Shown in pieces: positions 7,424 through 12,961 of a stretch of 17,218 nucleotides of DNA (the stretch's first letter is position 1; each line of letters opens with the position of its first letter). Origin of the DNA: JAJVID01 sp035275805 (GTDB lineage Bacteria > Acidobacteriota > Blastocatellia > RBC074); assembly GCA_035275805.1 (NCBI GenBank), contig DATEMG010000311.1, forward strand, positions 1 through 17,218. The letters are read 5' to 3'. Both the position numbers and the translations under genes were made by a program. The notes under the pieces were generated by a model. The model was not told the DNA's origin. It did not search any database and was given only the letters and a program-made list of their open reading frames with translations.

Positions 7424-8197
7424 ATGAAGGCGCCTGCTACCATCGCCAAATTACCGATCGAGGACCAGCGCCCTTCCCCTGCAAAACCCTCGGTTCCTGT
7501 CTTAACTGTAGACATAGGCGGATCGAGCGTAAAAGTCCTGGCCAGCGGACAGACGGAACCGCGAAAGCGCCGGTCCGGAAAAAAAATGACGCCCGCGAAA
7601 ACGGTGGAAATAGTTCAAGAGCTCGCCGAAGGATGGAATTATTACGCCGTCTCGATCGGCTATCCTGGATTGGTCGGGAATCAAGGGCCGAGTTCGGAGC
7701 CTGGCAATCTTGGCCCCGGCTGGGTCGGTTTCGATTTCTCTTCCGCCTTCGGCCTCCCCGTAAAAATCATGAACGATGCGGCGATGCAGGCGCTGGGAAG
7801 TTACGAAGGAGGCCGGATGCTCTTCCTCGGTTTGGGCACTGGCGTCGGTTCCGCCCTGATCACCGAGGAGGTCATCCTTACTTTGGAGCTTGGCCAGCTC
7901 CCTTACAGACGAGGGGAAATGATTGGAGAGGCATTGGGGCGTCAAGGATTGAAGCGATTAGGGAAAACCGCGTGGCGGCGCGCCGTGACGGAGGTGGCGT
8001 CTGCGCTTATGAAGGCGTTCCTGGCGGATAGCGTTGTGATCGGCGGAGGGAACGCAAAGAAACTCAAGGAACTGCCTCCAGGAGTTCGACAGAGCCATAA
8101 CCTGACCGCATTCCGGGGCGGGTTCCGCCTATGGGAGACGGCGCAGCGCGGCGCTCTTATTGGAGGTTCGCTTCCTGCCGCATCGTCGAATATCTAA
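7424..8197 (+). CDS. ROK family kinase, polyphosphate glucokinase-like
   Basis: The frame is open from a GTG at 7271. I chose ATG 7424, giving 257 aa, because this is the usual family length and the extension is not conserved-looking. Neither start has a clear ribosome-binding site. The phosphate-binding 'DIGGSSVK' starts at residue 30. The catalytic Asp is D118 in 'IMNDAAMQALGSY', and the second phosphate loop is 'LGLGTGVGSAL' at about 135-145. The sugar-site motif reads 'LELGQLPY', with Gln158 where relatives usually have His, so sugar specificity may be altered. The C-terminal part has 'VIGGGNAKKLKELPPG' and 'GGFRLWE', typical of short polyphosphate/ATP glucokinases. Its likely role is phosphorylation of glucose to glucose-6-phosphate in the cytoplasm. 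No metabolic operon surrounds it. Confidence 0.87.
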   Translation: MKAPATIAKLPIEDQRPSPAKPSVPVLTVDIGGSSVKVLASGQTEPRKRRSGKKMTPAKTVEIVQELAEGWNYYAVSIGYPGLVGNQGPSSEPGNLGPGWVGFDFSSAFGLPVKIMNDAAMQALGSYEGGRMLFLGLGTGVGSALITEEVILTLELGQLPYRRGEMIGEALGRQGLKRLGKTAWRRAVTEVASALMKAFLADSVVIGGGNAKKLKELPPGVRQSHNLTAFRGGFRLWETAQRGALIGGSLPAASSNI

Positions 8198-8356
8198 GGT
8201 TGGAAAGTGTTCTGAACGAAAGCGCGGTGTTTGCCTTCAATGCACTCACAGAACTTTCGTTGAACTGGAGTGAAACAGGAAAATACCTGCAAGTGAAATT
8301 CCATTCAGTGGTTGAATTTACCACTCATTTTTGGGGGAGTTCTTGATGTTTTAGTA

Positions 8357-8489
8357 GAAGCTATCTCATAAATATGAATCAGCATTCATGTCGCGCTGCC
8401 TCGTAGTAACGACTTCAGTCGTTACTACGAGGGCTTTCTGAGGTGTTCTGGAGCCTCACAGGCGACATGTCCATTTATGAGATGGCTTC
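8357..8489. mobile_element. MITE-like element with 17-bp terminal repeats and TAGTA duplication
   Basis: The left end 8357-8373 (GAAGCTATCTCATAAAT) pairs with the right end 8473-8489, with one mismatch in 17. The direct repeat TAGTA flanks both ends (8352-8356 and 8490-8494). At 133 bp it encodes nothing, so a transposase would have to act in trans. A long palindrome (8399-8432) lies inside. Terminal repeats plus a target duplication indicate insertion by a DDE-type transposase; the parent IS family cannot be named from this window. Confidence 0.72.
8399..8432. repeat. 34-bp palindrome 'GTAGTAACGACT' inside the MITE-like element
   Basis: Perfect 16-bp arms surround a two-base centre (TC). 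As RNA or extruded DNA it would be very stable. The 13-mer CGTAGTAACGACT from one arm (8402-8414) recurs at 4061-4073, overlapping the stop codon of the caspase-like gene, which suggests a separate repeat family nested in this element. Confidence 0.88.
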
Positions 8490-8494
8490 TAGTA

Positions 8495-8640
8495 AGGCGC
8501 CGCGTCTTGTGCGGCTTATAGCCACGTTTCATGTAGCCATGCGCCACAGCTTCACATCGGCTTATGAACGACCTAAGCGTGCGGTTCGGCGGTCCTGCAA
8601 AGGTATTACCCTGCTGTCACTGACTCAGCGTTTGCGGCTG
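8495..8640. other. Gene-free stretch between two repeats
   Basis: I found no convincing gene, RNA or motif between the MITE-like element and the next inverted repeat. The open frame crossing it (8443-8733) is built largely from the flanking repeats. The preceding 8198-8351 is also featureless apart from lower GC content. Confidence 0.5.
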
Positions 8641-8732
8641 CAGTTCGTAGCCCCGCCTTTAGGGGGAAACGTTTGGTTTCACGGGACGGGTCCACATCCG
8701 GCGTTTCCGCCCAAAGGCGGGACTACGAACTG
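8641..8732. repeat. Inverted repeat, 'TTTAGGCGG' family, full copy 1
   Basis: The 31-bp arms 8641-8671 and 8702-8732 pair with three mismatches. The outer sequence is CAGTTCGTAG and the arms contain CCCGCCTTT. The right end runs on into CTGATTTTCGGAGG, the same 3' extension as in the copy at 13650-13733 (one base differs), so the repeat unit includes a purine-rich tail that resembles a ribosome-binding site. Confidence 0.88.
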
Positions 8733-8751
8733 ATTTTCGGAGGCGCCAGAG

Positions 8752-8965
8752 ATGAACGAACACATAAAAAGAGTGGGAAAAGTATCTCGAACAAACCAAC
8801 CACCACGTCGAGGTATTACTAGACCTGTGTGAAACATTCGGTCTTGAGCCGGAGATTGAAACGCCGGGGCGTCTTGTCCATCATCGGCCCATTCATACGC
8901 TCGTAGATTCTCATATTCAGAAGAGGCCAGAAGCCGATGGACAATTAGAAAACGCCCTGCCTTAA
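8752..8965 (+). pseudogene. Frameshifted small gene ('EWEKYLEQTNHHVEVL')
   Basis: ATG 8752 follows a GGAGG site by 11 bases. The frame reads 'MNEHIK' and then stops early at codon 27. Shifting by one base at the A5 run 8766-8770 restores a frame to TAA 8963-8965. Its product would be about 70 aa with 'EWEKYLEQTNHHVEVLLDL' and 'GLEPEIETPGR'. That segment looks genuinely coding and resembles short proteins related to ferritin-like folds, but I cannot place the family with confidence. After 'ETPGR' the sequence looks degraded. A sequencing error in the A-run would give the same picture. It lies directly after a TTTAGGCGG repeat. Confidence 0.5.
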
Positions 8966-9081
8966 TGAAAGGCGTTCGATCAGTCCTCTCTCGCGTCCGC
9001 CGCGGTTATACCATGTCAGTTTTTCATTTAAATCGCCCATTAACCATTTGCCACAACTTCTAGGCCTCTTTCATTATGTTG

Positions 9082-9098
9082 TTGGCATAAATTTTGCT
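9082..9098 (+). promoter_or_regulatory. Putative sigma-54 promoter of heme oxygenase gene
   Basis: TTGGCA (9082-9087) and TTGCT (9094-9098) give GG-N10-GC with exact spacing, close to the consensus TTGGCACG-N4-TTGCW. Transcription would start near 9109, 20-odd bases before the ATG at 9132. No activator-binding site was identified. Confidence 0.6.
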
Positions 9099-9131
9099 AA
9101 GCCCGCTCTCGATGATTGCGAGGGAGTCACT

Positions 9132-9791
9132 ATGATCTTGACCAGGTTAAAACAGAAAACACTCTTGCATCACGAGCGTCTGGAAAAGAGGCTTGACCTT
9201 TTTCACAGTGTGAAAACCTTCGACGATTACCGGCGGCTGCTCGGAAAATTTCTGGGCTTTTACGAGCCGGCGGAAGAAGTTCTCGAAGCCACTTTCAACT
9301 GGAGCGCGATTAACTTCGATTTTACATCGAGGAAGAAGACGCCGTTGCTGATGCGGGACCTGCATTCGTTGGGCATCGAGGATACGCTGCTGCTGCCGCG
9401 CTGCAAGACCTTGCCCGGGTTCGACACAATGGCGCAGGCGTTCGGCTGTCTTTACGTCTTTGAGTCCGCGACGCTGGGTTGGGGAATCGTCCTGAAACAT
9501 TTAAGCCGCACGCTGGGCGTCACCCGGGATGACGGCGGCTCGTTCTTTAATAGTTATGGAGACCGAGTCGTGGCGATGTGGCACGATTTCGCGCAACAGC
9601 TTCGCGCCTACACTTCAAGGCCCGACCTCGAAGAGGCGGTCATCATAGCCGCCGTAAACACTCTGATTCATTTGGACCAATGGATGGCCAGCAGTCCCGC
9701 CGCAGTAGGGCCGACTGAACGGGTTGAAGCGGCGCCGGCTGACGAGAAATCGACGCGACGTCCACGGCAGGACGTTCTTCGTTTGATATAG
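9132..9791 (+). CDS. Biliverdin-producing heme oxygenase (BphO-like)
   Basis: This 219-aa protein starts at ATG 9132, supported by GGGAG 5 bases upstream. A TTG at 9048 would only add sequence upstream of and across the putative promoter. The N-terminal 'LLHHERLEKRL' supplies the proximal heme ligand, probably His14. 'DDYRRLLGKFLGFYEPAEE' (31-49) and 'FGCLYVFESATLGWG' (104-118, distal helix) follow the pattern of bacterial heme oxygenases linked to bacteriophytochromes. 'GSFFNSYGDRVVAMW' (136-150) also fits. The enzyme opens heme to biliverdin, CO and iron. 'ESATLGWG' differs from the common 'EGSTLGG', so the distal pocket is slightly unusual. No phytochrome is in the window, so the product may serve iron release, stress defence or a photoreceptor encoded elsewhere. 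Confidence 0.9.
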   Translation: MILTRLKQKTLLHHERLEKRLDLFHSVKTFDDYRRLLGKFLGFYEPAEEVLEATFNWSAINFDFTSRKKTPLLMRDLHSLGIEDTLLLPRCKTLPGFDTMAQAFGCLYVFESATLGWGIVLKHLSRTLGVTRDDGGSFFNSYGDRVVAMWHDFAQQLRAYTSRPDLEEAVIIAAVNTLIHLDQWMASSPAAVGPTERVEAAPADEKSTRRPRQDVLRLI

Positions 9792-9806
9792 ATGGTGTTA
9801 TAGAAT

Positions 9807-9860
9807 CGCGCGCATCGGCAAACGACTGTACTGTTGGAAAGCCGTTTGCTGACGCGCGCG
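9807..9860. terminator. Hairpin between convergent genes
   Basis: The arms 9807-9824 and 9843-9860 pair at 16 of 18 positions around an 18-base loop. It sits between the heme oxygenase stop (plus) and the stop of the 49-aa gene (minus), the position expected for a shared terminator. No T-run follows on either side, so termination is an inference from position. Confidence 0.45.
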
Positions 9861-9872
9861 TCGCCGCGCCAA

Positions 9873-10022
9873 TTAGACCACGACCCTACGACCAGTGATC
9901 AGCTGGAAGATGAGCACGACCAGGGCAATGACCAACAGCAAATGGATTAAGTTGCCACCTATTCCACCTAGCAACCCCAGCAGCCACAGCACAACGAGTA
10001 TCGCAATAATCGTCCAAAGCAT
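9873..10022 (-). CDS. 49-aa lmo0937/DUF5670-like membrane peptide
   Basis: ATG (complement of 10020-10022) is preceded by a strong GGAGGAG six bases upstream. The 49-aa product 'MLWTIIAILVVLWLLGLLGG' continues with a Gly/Asn/His turn and a second hydrophobic helix ending 'IFQLITGRRVVV'. Two membrane helices (about 3-20 and 26-43), a GG-x-GG hinge and a basic tail match the lmo0937 or DUF5670 family of tiny membrane proteins that are widespread in soil and aquatic bacteria. Their function is unknown; many are stress-induced. The gene has its own sigma-54-like promoter at 10113-10128 and lies downstream of the basic protein gene on the same strand. Confidence 0.9.
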   Translation of the reverse strand: MLWTIIAILVVLWLLGLLGGIGGNLIHLLLVIALVVLIFQLITGRRVVV

Positions 10023-10112
10023 TGTTTTCTCCTCCTTTAATGCTTTCTCAGCTTTTAGCGATTGAGGCGCGAAAGAAGCTTTTCGCGTTCTTCCACGCCT
10101 TAATATGTAAGC

Positions 10113-10128
10113 TGCAAAGGCCGTGCCG
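10113..10128 (-). promoter_or_regulatory. Putative sigma-54 promoter of 49-aa peptide gene
   Basis: On the minus strand the sequence reads CGGCACGGCCTTTGCA, with GG-N10-GC spacing and a near-complete match to TGGCACG-N4-TTGCA; only the T before GG differs. Transcription would start near 10102, leaving a leader of about 80 bases before the ATG. Confidence 0.68.
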
Positions 10129-10175
10129 CGCGCATTTGCAATCTAAGATTGTTCTCCGTAACGAATGTCGAGTTA

Positions 10176-10478
10176 TTAACCAGTTCGGCGCGCTCGCGTC
10201 CTAGCGGCTTTCTTGGCCGAAGCTGATCGAGCGGCGGCGGAACGCCCCGCCGCCGCCGCGCCTCCCTTGCGAGCGCCCTTCTTCGCCGGAGCCTTCTTGG
10301 TCGGCTTGCCCCTTCCCGACCCGCTCTTTTTTCCGCCGCCGGACATTTTATTGACTGTCGCCCAGGCGCGGCGCTCGGCTTCCCTCTCCTCGACGCCACG
10401 CTCTTTATAGCCTTTCTCGATGTGCTCGGCCTGGCGCTCCTGCTTTCCCGTGTATTTTGTCTTCTCGCCTCTCGGCAT
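10176..10478 (-). CDS. Basic 'plasmid stabilization'-like protein with histone-like tail
   Basis: This 100-aa protein has GGAG 8 bases upstream of ATG. Residues 1-45 ('GEKTKYTGKQERQAEHIEKG', then 'AERRAWATVNKMSGGGKKSG') match a family of small proteins that databases often label plasmid stabilization protein, although a real role in plasmid maintenance is not established. Residues 50-100 are a Lys/Ala/Arg tail with repeated 'KKAPAKKGARKGG' and 'SAKKAARTRARR', resembling histone H1 or HU-like C-terminal tails that bind DNA. It is very basic and has no export signal. I infer a nucleoid or stress role. A sigma-54-like site lies at 10545-10560. Confidence 0.85.
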   Translation of the reverse strand: MPRGEKTKYTGKQERQAEHIEKGYKERGVEEREAERRAWATVNKMSGGGKKSGSGRGKPTKKAPAKKGARKGGAAAAGRSAAARSASAKKAARTRARRTG

Positions 10479-10544
10479 GAATCAATTCTCCTTTCTTGTC
10501 TTCTTGCAGGGAGATGACGTGAGGGAGATGAAAACCCGCTGGAT

Positions 10545-10560
10545 TGCAAAAGAAATGCCA
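10545..10560 (-). promoter_or_regulatory. Putative sigma-54 promoter of basic protein gene
   Basis: On the minus strand TGGCA, six bases, then TTGCA gives GG-N10-GC with exact spacing (CC at 10558-10559, GC at 10546-10547). Transcription would start near 10534, 50-60 bases before the ATG at 10478. Confidence 0.62.
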
Positions 10561-10873
10561 TGAACGGTTATTCACCGCAATGAGCATTCAATCGCTCGAC
10601 GCCGCCGCCTTCCGCAAGGGCGATTTCTTTTGCGTATACAAGGATTTGTAAAAGGATTGATAACGCCGTTAAGGCATAAAAAGCGCCGGAGTTTTTACTC
10701 GAGCGTGTTCGATTATGTACTGACAGTGGGGATTCCGCTCACGTACTGTCGCCAGGTATTGCAACGGCAATGCGAATAGAAACTGGCTTAAAGGCAATCC
10801 AATTAGAATCCGATGTCCGTTTGCCCTGATCGCAAACGGACATCGGATTATCAATTAGAGGAGTAGTAACACA
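10561..10873. other. Intergenic region upstream of DUF2171 gene
   Basis: This 313-base gap separates the divergent basic-protein and DUF2171 genes. The 11-mer ATTTCTTTTGC of the minus-strand promoter recurs on the plus strand at 10623-10633, but with GG-N11-GC spacing. Near the right end is the leader palindrome (10800-10859). No gene was found and the DUF2171 promoter is not defined. Confidence 0.5.
10800..10859 (+). repeat. Palindrome bounded by CAATTAGA direct repeats in DUF2171 leader
   Basis: The arms 10808-10824 and 10832-10848 are perfectly complementary over 17 bp with a 7-base loop. CAATTAGA occurs immediately left (10800-10807) and again at 10852-10859, where it runs into the ribosome-binding GAGGAG (10857-10862). 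This could be a small inserted palindrome with an 8-bp duplication, or a hairpin in the mRNA leader that affects translation. Confidence 0.75.
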
Positions 10874-11131
10874 ATGATCGATCCATCAAAAATTCGTGGA
10901 GATATGGAAGTAATCGGCTCGGATGGCAAACCGGTGGCTACGGTTGATAGTGTCGAGGGTAACAGCATTAGATTGAAGTCGAGAAACCCTAACGCTCAAA
11001 TCCCGCTCGACTCCGTCGCCTCGGTCGAGGGCAACGTCATCCGCCTGCGCCAAACCGCCGAGGAAGCGAGGCGACAGCTGGAACGAGGCGCCGGCGCTCC
11101 CGGCAAATCGGCAGGCGGAGGGAAGCGCTAA
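10874..11131 (+). CDS. DUF2171 family protein
   Basis: This 85-aa protein starts at ATG with GAGGAG 11 bases upstream, slightly far but the only candidate. It begins 'MIDPSKIRGDMEVIGSDGKP' and continues 'VATVDSVEGNSIRLKSRNPN' and 'IPLDSVASVEGNVIRLRQTA', the compact beta-barrel pattern of DUF2171 (PRC-barrel-like). The C-terminal 20 residues are Gly/Ala/Lys-rich and probably disordered. These proteins are common in soil and plant-associated bacteria and often lie beside BON, CBS and other stress genes; their biochemical role is unknown. It is divergent from the basic-protein gene and upstream of the BON gene. Confidence 0.9.
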   Translation: MIDPSKIRGDMEVIGSDGKPVATVDSVEGNSIRLKSRNPNAQIPLDSVASVEGNVIRLRQTAEEARRQLERGAGAPGKSAGGGKR

Positions 11132-11170
11132 TCGCGAGCGTAACGCCCAAGCCCTTCCTTGCTTGACGCG

Positions 11171-11200
11171 GCGAGAGGCGGACCCGCTTCCGCCCCTCGC
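11171..11200. repeat. Hairpin after the DUF2171 gene
   Basis: GCGAGAGGCGG (11171-11181) pairs with CCGCCCCTCGC (11190-11200), with one mismatch and an 8-base loop. It lies 40 bases after the stop. It is followed by CCAAAAAA rather than T residues, so it is not a canonical intrinsic terminator for the plus strand. The rest of 11201-11370 shows nothing I recognise. Confidence 0.55.
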
Positions 11201-11370
11201 CCAAAAAAGTGAAAAAGGCTTATCTGGAGGGCGATGGACGGATCAGCGTAATCACCACTCGCTCATAGGGAGATTCAAAGGGCGCTGATAAAGGAGGGCC
11301 GGAGAGGTCAATCGCATGAGGCGACCTGCGTCAATTCCACACGCGGTAAAAACCACTACCGGAGTACGAA

Positions 11371-11406
11371 TGCGTACCGACCCCACTGAAAGAAGGGGGC
11401 TAGGAT
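11371..11406 (+). promoter_or_regulatory. Two-box element upstream of BON gene (copy 2)
   Basis: TGCGTACCGAC (11371-11381) and GGGGCTAGGAT (11396-11406) match the boxes before the CBS gene exactly, with the same 14-base spacing but a mostly different spacer. Box 2 ends 97 bases before the ATG at 11504. Conservation of boxes without conservation of the spacer argues for protein binding, most simply promoter recognition. Confidence 0.65.
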
Positions 11407-11503
11407 CATGAGGGAGAGCGGACAGGCGCTGGACATGCGCAAGATCGTTTTTCCACCGCACAACAAACCATATCAATGATCTTAACCTTTGAAGGAGAAC
11501 AAA

Positions 11504-12271
11504 ATGGCGAACGAGTACGATTATGATGACTACAGGAGGAGCCGCCATGAGCGGGATTATGATCAGCCGTATTACCGGAGCCAAAGCGGCGCCTATGAGG
11601 GATATGAAGAGCCGTATTATCGGAGCCAAAGCGGCGAACGGCGTTACGGCTATGGCCGCAGTGGTTCCTATGGCGAGCCGTACCGGCGTGGACACCGCGG
11701 CAGGTCTTCCAGCGAGCCTCAGGGCGCTTACGATTACGGCCGTTATGAATACGGCGACCGCACGCGCGAGCCTTACTTCCAGCGAGGTTATGAAGGCGAA
11801 TACCGTAGAGGTTATGAAGGCGAATACCGTGAACCTTCTTACCGCGGCGGGTACGGGCGCGGCGAGGAGCGAGGCTTCTTCGAGCGCGCCGGTGACGAGA
11901 TCAGGTCGTGGTTCGGCGACGATGAGGCCGAGCGGAGGCGGCGGTCGGACGAGATGCGTAAGGGGATGTACGCGGGGCGCGGCCCGCGGGGTTACCGGCG
12001 TTCCGACGAGCGCATCCGCGAGGACATCAACGACTATTTGACGGACGACTGGTATGTCGACGCTAGCGACGTCGAGGTGACCGTGAACAATGGCATGGTC
12101 ACGCTAACCGGGCGCGTGGATAACCGCGGAGAGAAACGCCGCGCCGAAGACATCGCAGAGTGCGTTTCGGGCGTGTCGGACGTGAGCAATCAGTTGCGCG
12201 TCGAGCGAAACATCCCCATCACGACTGAGCCTGAGGTGGGGACTACACGCGCCAGAACGGCGAGGACCTGA
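11504..12271 (+). CDS. BON-domain protein with Tyr/Arg/Gly-rich repeats and RGFF-RAGDE module
   Basis: This 255-aa protein starts at ATG 11504, with GAAGGAGA five bases upstream. Residues 1-120 are low-complexity and rich in Tyr, Arg, Gly and Glu, with internal repeats: 'PYYRSQSG' twice and 'RGYEGEYR' twice, also nearly identical in DNA. Residues 123-147 ('RGFFERAGDEIRSWFGDDEA') share the module of the CBS protein at 5351. A BON domain occupies about 165-235 ('RIREDINDYLTDDWYVDASD', 'VTVNNGMVTLTGRVDN'), a fold that binds phospholipid surfaces or polymers in OsmY-like stress proteins. There is no signal peptide, so the location is uncertain. The Tyr/Arg-rich half could favour condensation or surface binding. 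The uracil-DNA glycosylase follows after 2 bases. Confidence 0.92.
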   Translation: MANEYDYDDYRRSRHERDYDQPYYRSQSGAYEGYEEPYYRSQSGERRYGYGRSGSYGEPYRRGHRGRSSSEPQGAYDYGRYEYGDRTREPYFQRGYEGEYRRGYEGEYREPSYRGGYGRGEERGFFERAGDEIRSWFGDDEAERRRRSDEMRKGMYAGRGPRGYRRSDERIREDINDYLTDDWYVDASDVEVTVNNGMVTLTGRVDNRGEKRRAEDIAECVSGVSDVSNQLRVERNIPITTEPEVGTTRARTART

Positions 12272-12273
12272 CC

Positions 12274-12849
12274 TTGGCGAAAGCGGCGACGGCCGGAAAA
12301 CTAGAAGCGCTGGCGGCGCAGATACGTGTCTGCACGAAATGTCCGCTGTGCCAATCGCGGACGCTGGCCGTGCCCGGCGAAGGCAAGGCGTCGGCCCGGG
12401 TCATGCTGATCGGTGAAGCGCCGGGCCGTGAGGAGGATGAGACCGGGCGCCCTTTCGTCGGCGCCGCCGGCCGCTTCCTCGACCACGCCCTCGAGGGCAC
12501 GGGCATCAACCGCGACGACCTCTTCATCACCAACATCGTCAAATGCCGCCCACCGAACAACCGCACCCCGAGAGTGGGCGAGATCGACACCTGTACATCC
12601 AATTACCTCTTTGAGCAGATCGAACTGATCGCCCCGGCGCTGATCATGCTGCTCGGCGGCGTGGCGGCTAAGAAGACGCTCGGCGTTAAGAGCGTCAACG
12701 AGGCGCGCGGGCGCGTGATCGAACGCGACGGCCGACAATACATTGTCGGCTACCATCCGGCGGCGCCGCTCTATCGTGAGGATTTAGGCGAGAAGGTGAA
12801 AGAGGATTTCGCGCTGCTCAAACGCGTTTTGAAGAATTTGTCGCTTTGA
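12274..12849 (+). CDS. Family 4 uracil-DNA glycosylase (4Fe-4S)
   Basis: This 191-aa protein uses TTG 12274, with GAGGA 7 bases upstream and only 2 bases after the BON stop. No ATG lies near the N-terminus, so TTG is the best start. The four cluster ligands are C20, C23 ('VCTKCPLC'), C91 ('IVKCRPP') and C107, with the C-x15-C spacing of the family. Motif 1 'GEAPGREEDETGRPFVG' (about 47-63) and motif 2 'GYHPAAPLYRE' near the C-terminus form the uracil pocket and catalytic loop. It removes uracil from DNA at the start of base-excision repair. Translational coupling to the BON gene puts repair under the same stress control. Confidence 0.93.
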   Translation: MAKAATAGKLEALAAQIRVCTKCPLCQSRTLAVPGEGKASARVMLIGEAPGREEDETGRPFVGAAGRFLDHALEGTGINRDDLFITNIVKCRPPNNRTPRVGEIDTCTSNYLFEQIELIAPALIMLLGGVAAKKTLGVKSVNEARGRVIERDGRQYIVGYHPAAPLYREDLGEKVKEDFALLKRVLKNLSL

Positions 12850-12961
12850 ACGCATAGGCAAAAATCCTATGTGCTGTAGCGCGTAAAACGTAATGCCGAG
12901 GGCGCCGCCGCGGGCGCGGAGAGCGGGGAGTTTTCGCAGAGATGAAGGAAGCGGGCGCGTC

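Noticed and set aside
8443..8733. A 96-codon open frame
   Set aside because: It starts inside the MITE-like element and ends in another inverted repeat, with no ribosome-binding site.
9834..9851. GG-N10-GC match resembling a sigma-54 promoter on the plus strand
   Set aside because: It is part of the hairpin between convergent genes, the -24 half is weak (TTGGAA), and there is no plus-strand gene downstream.
10618..10633. Plus-strand near-match to a sigma-54 promoter before DUF2171
   Set aside because: The spacing is GG-N11-GC, one base too long, and it lies about 240 bases from the start codon.
11171..11206. Hairpin after DUF2171 as an intrinsic terminator
   Set aside because: The stem is followed by A residues on the plus strand, and the minus strand lacks a T-run after the stem.
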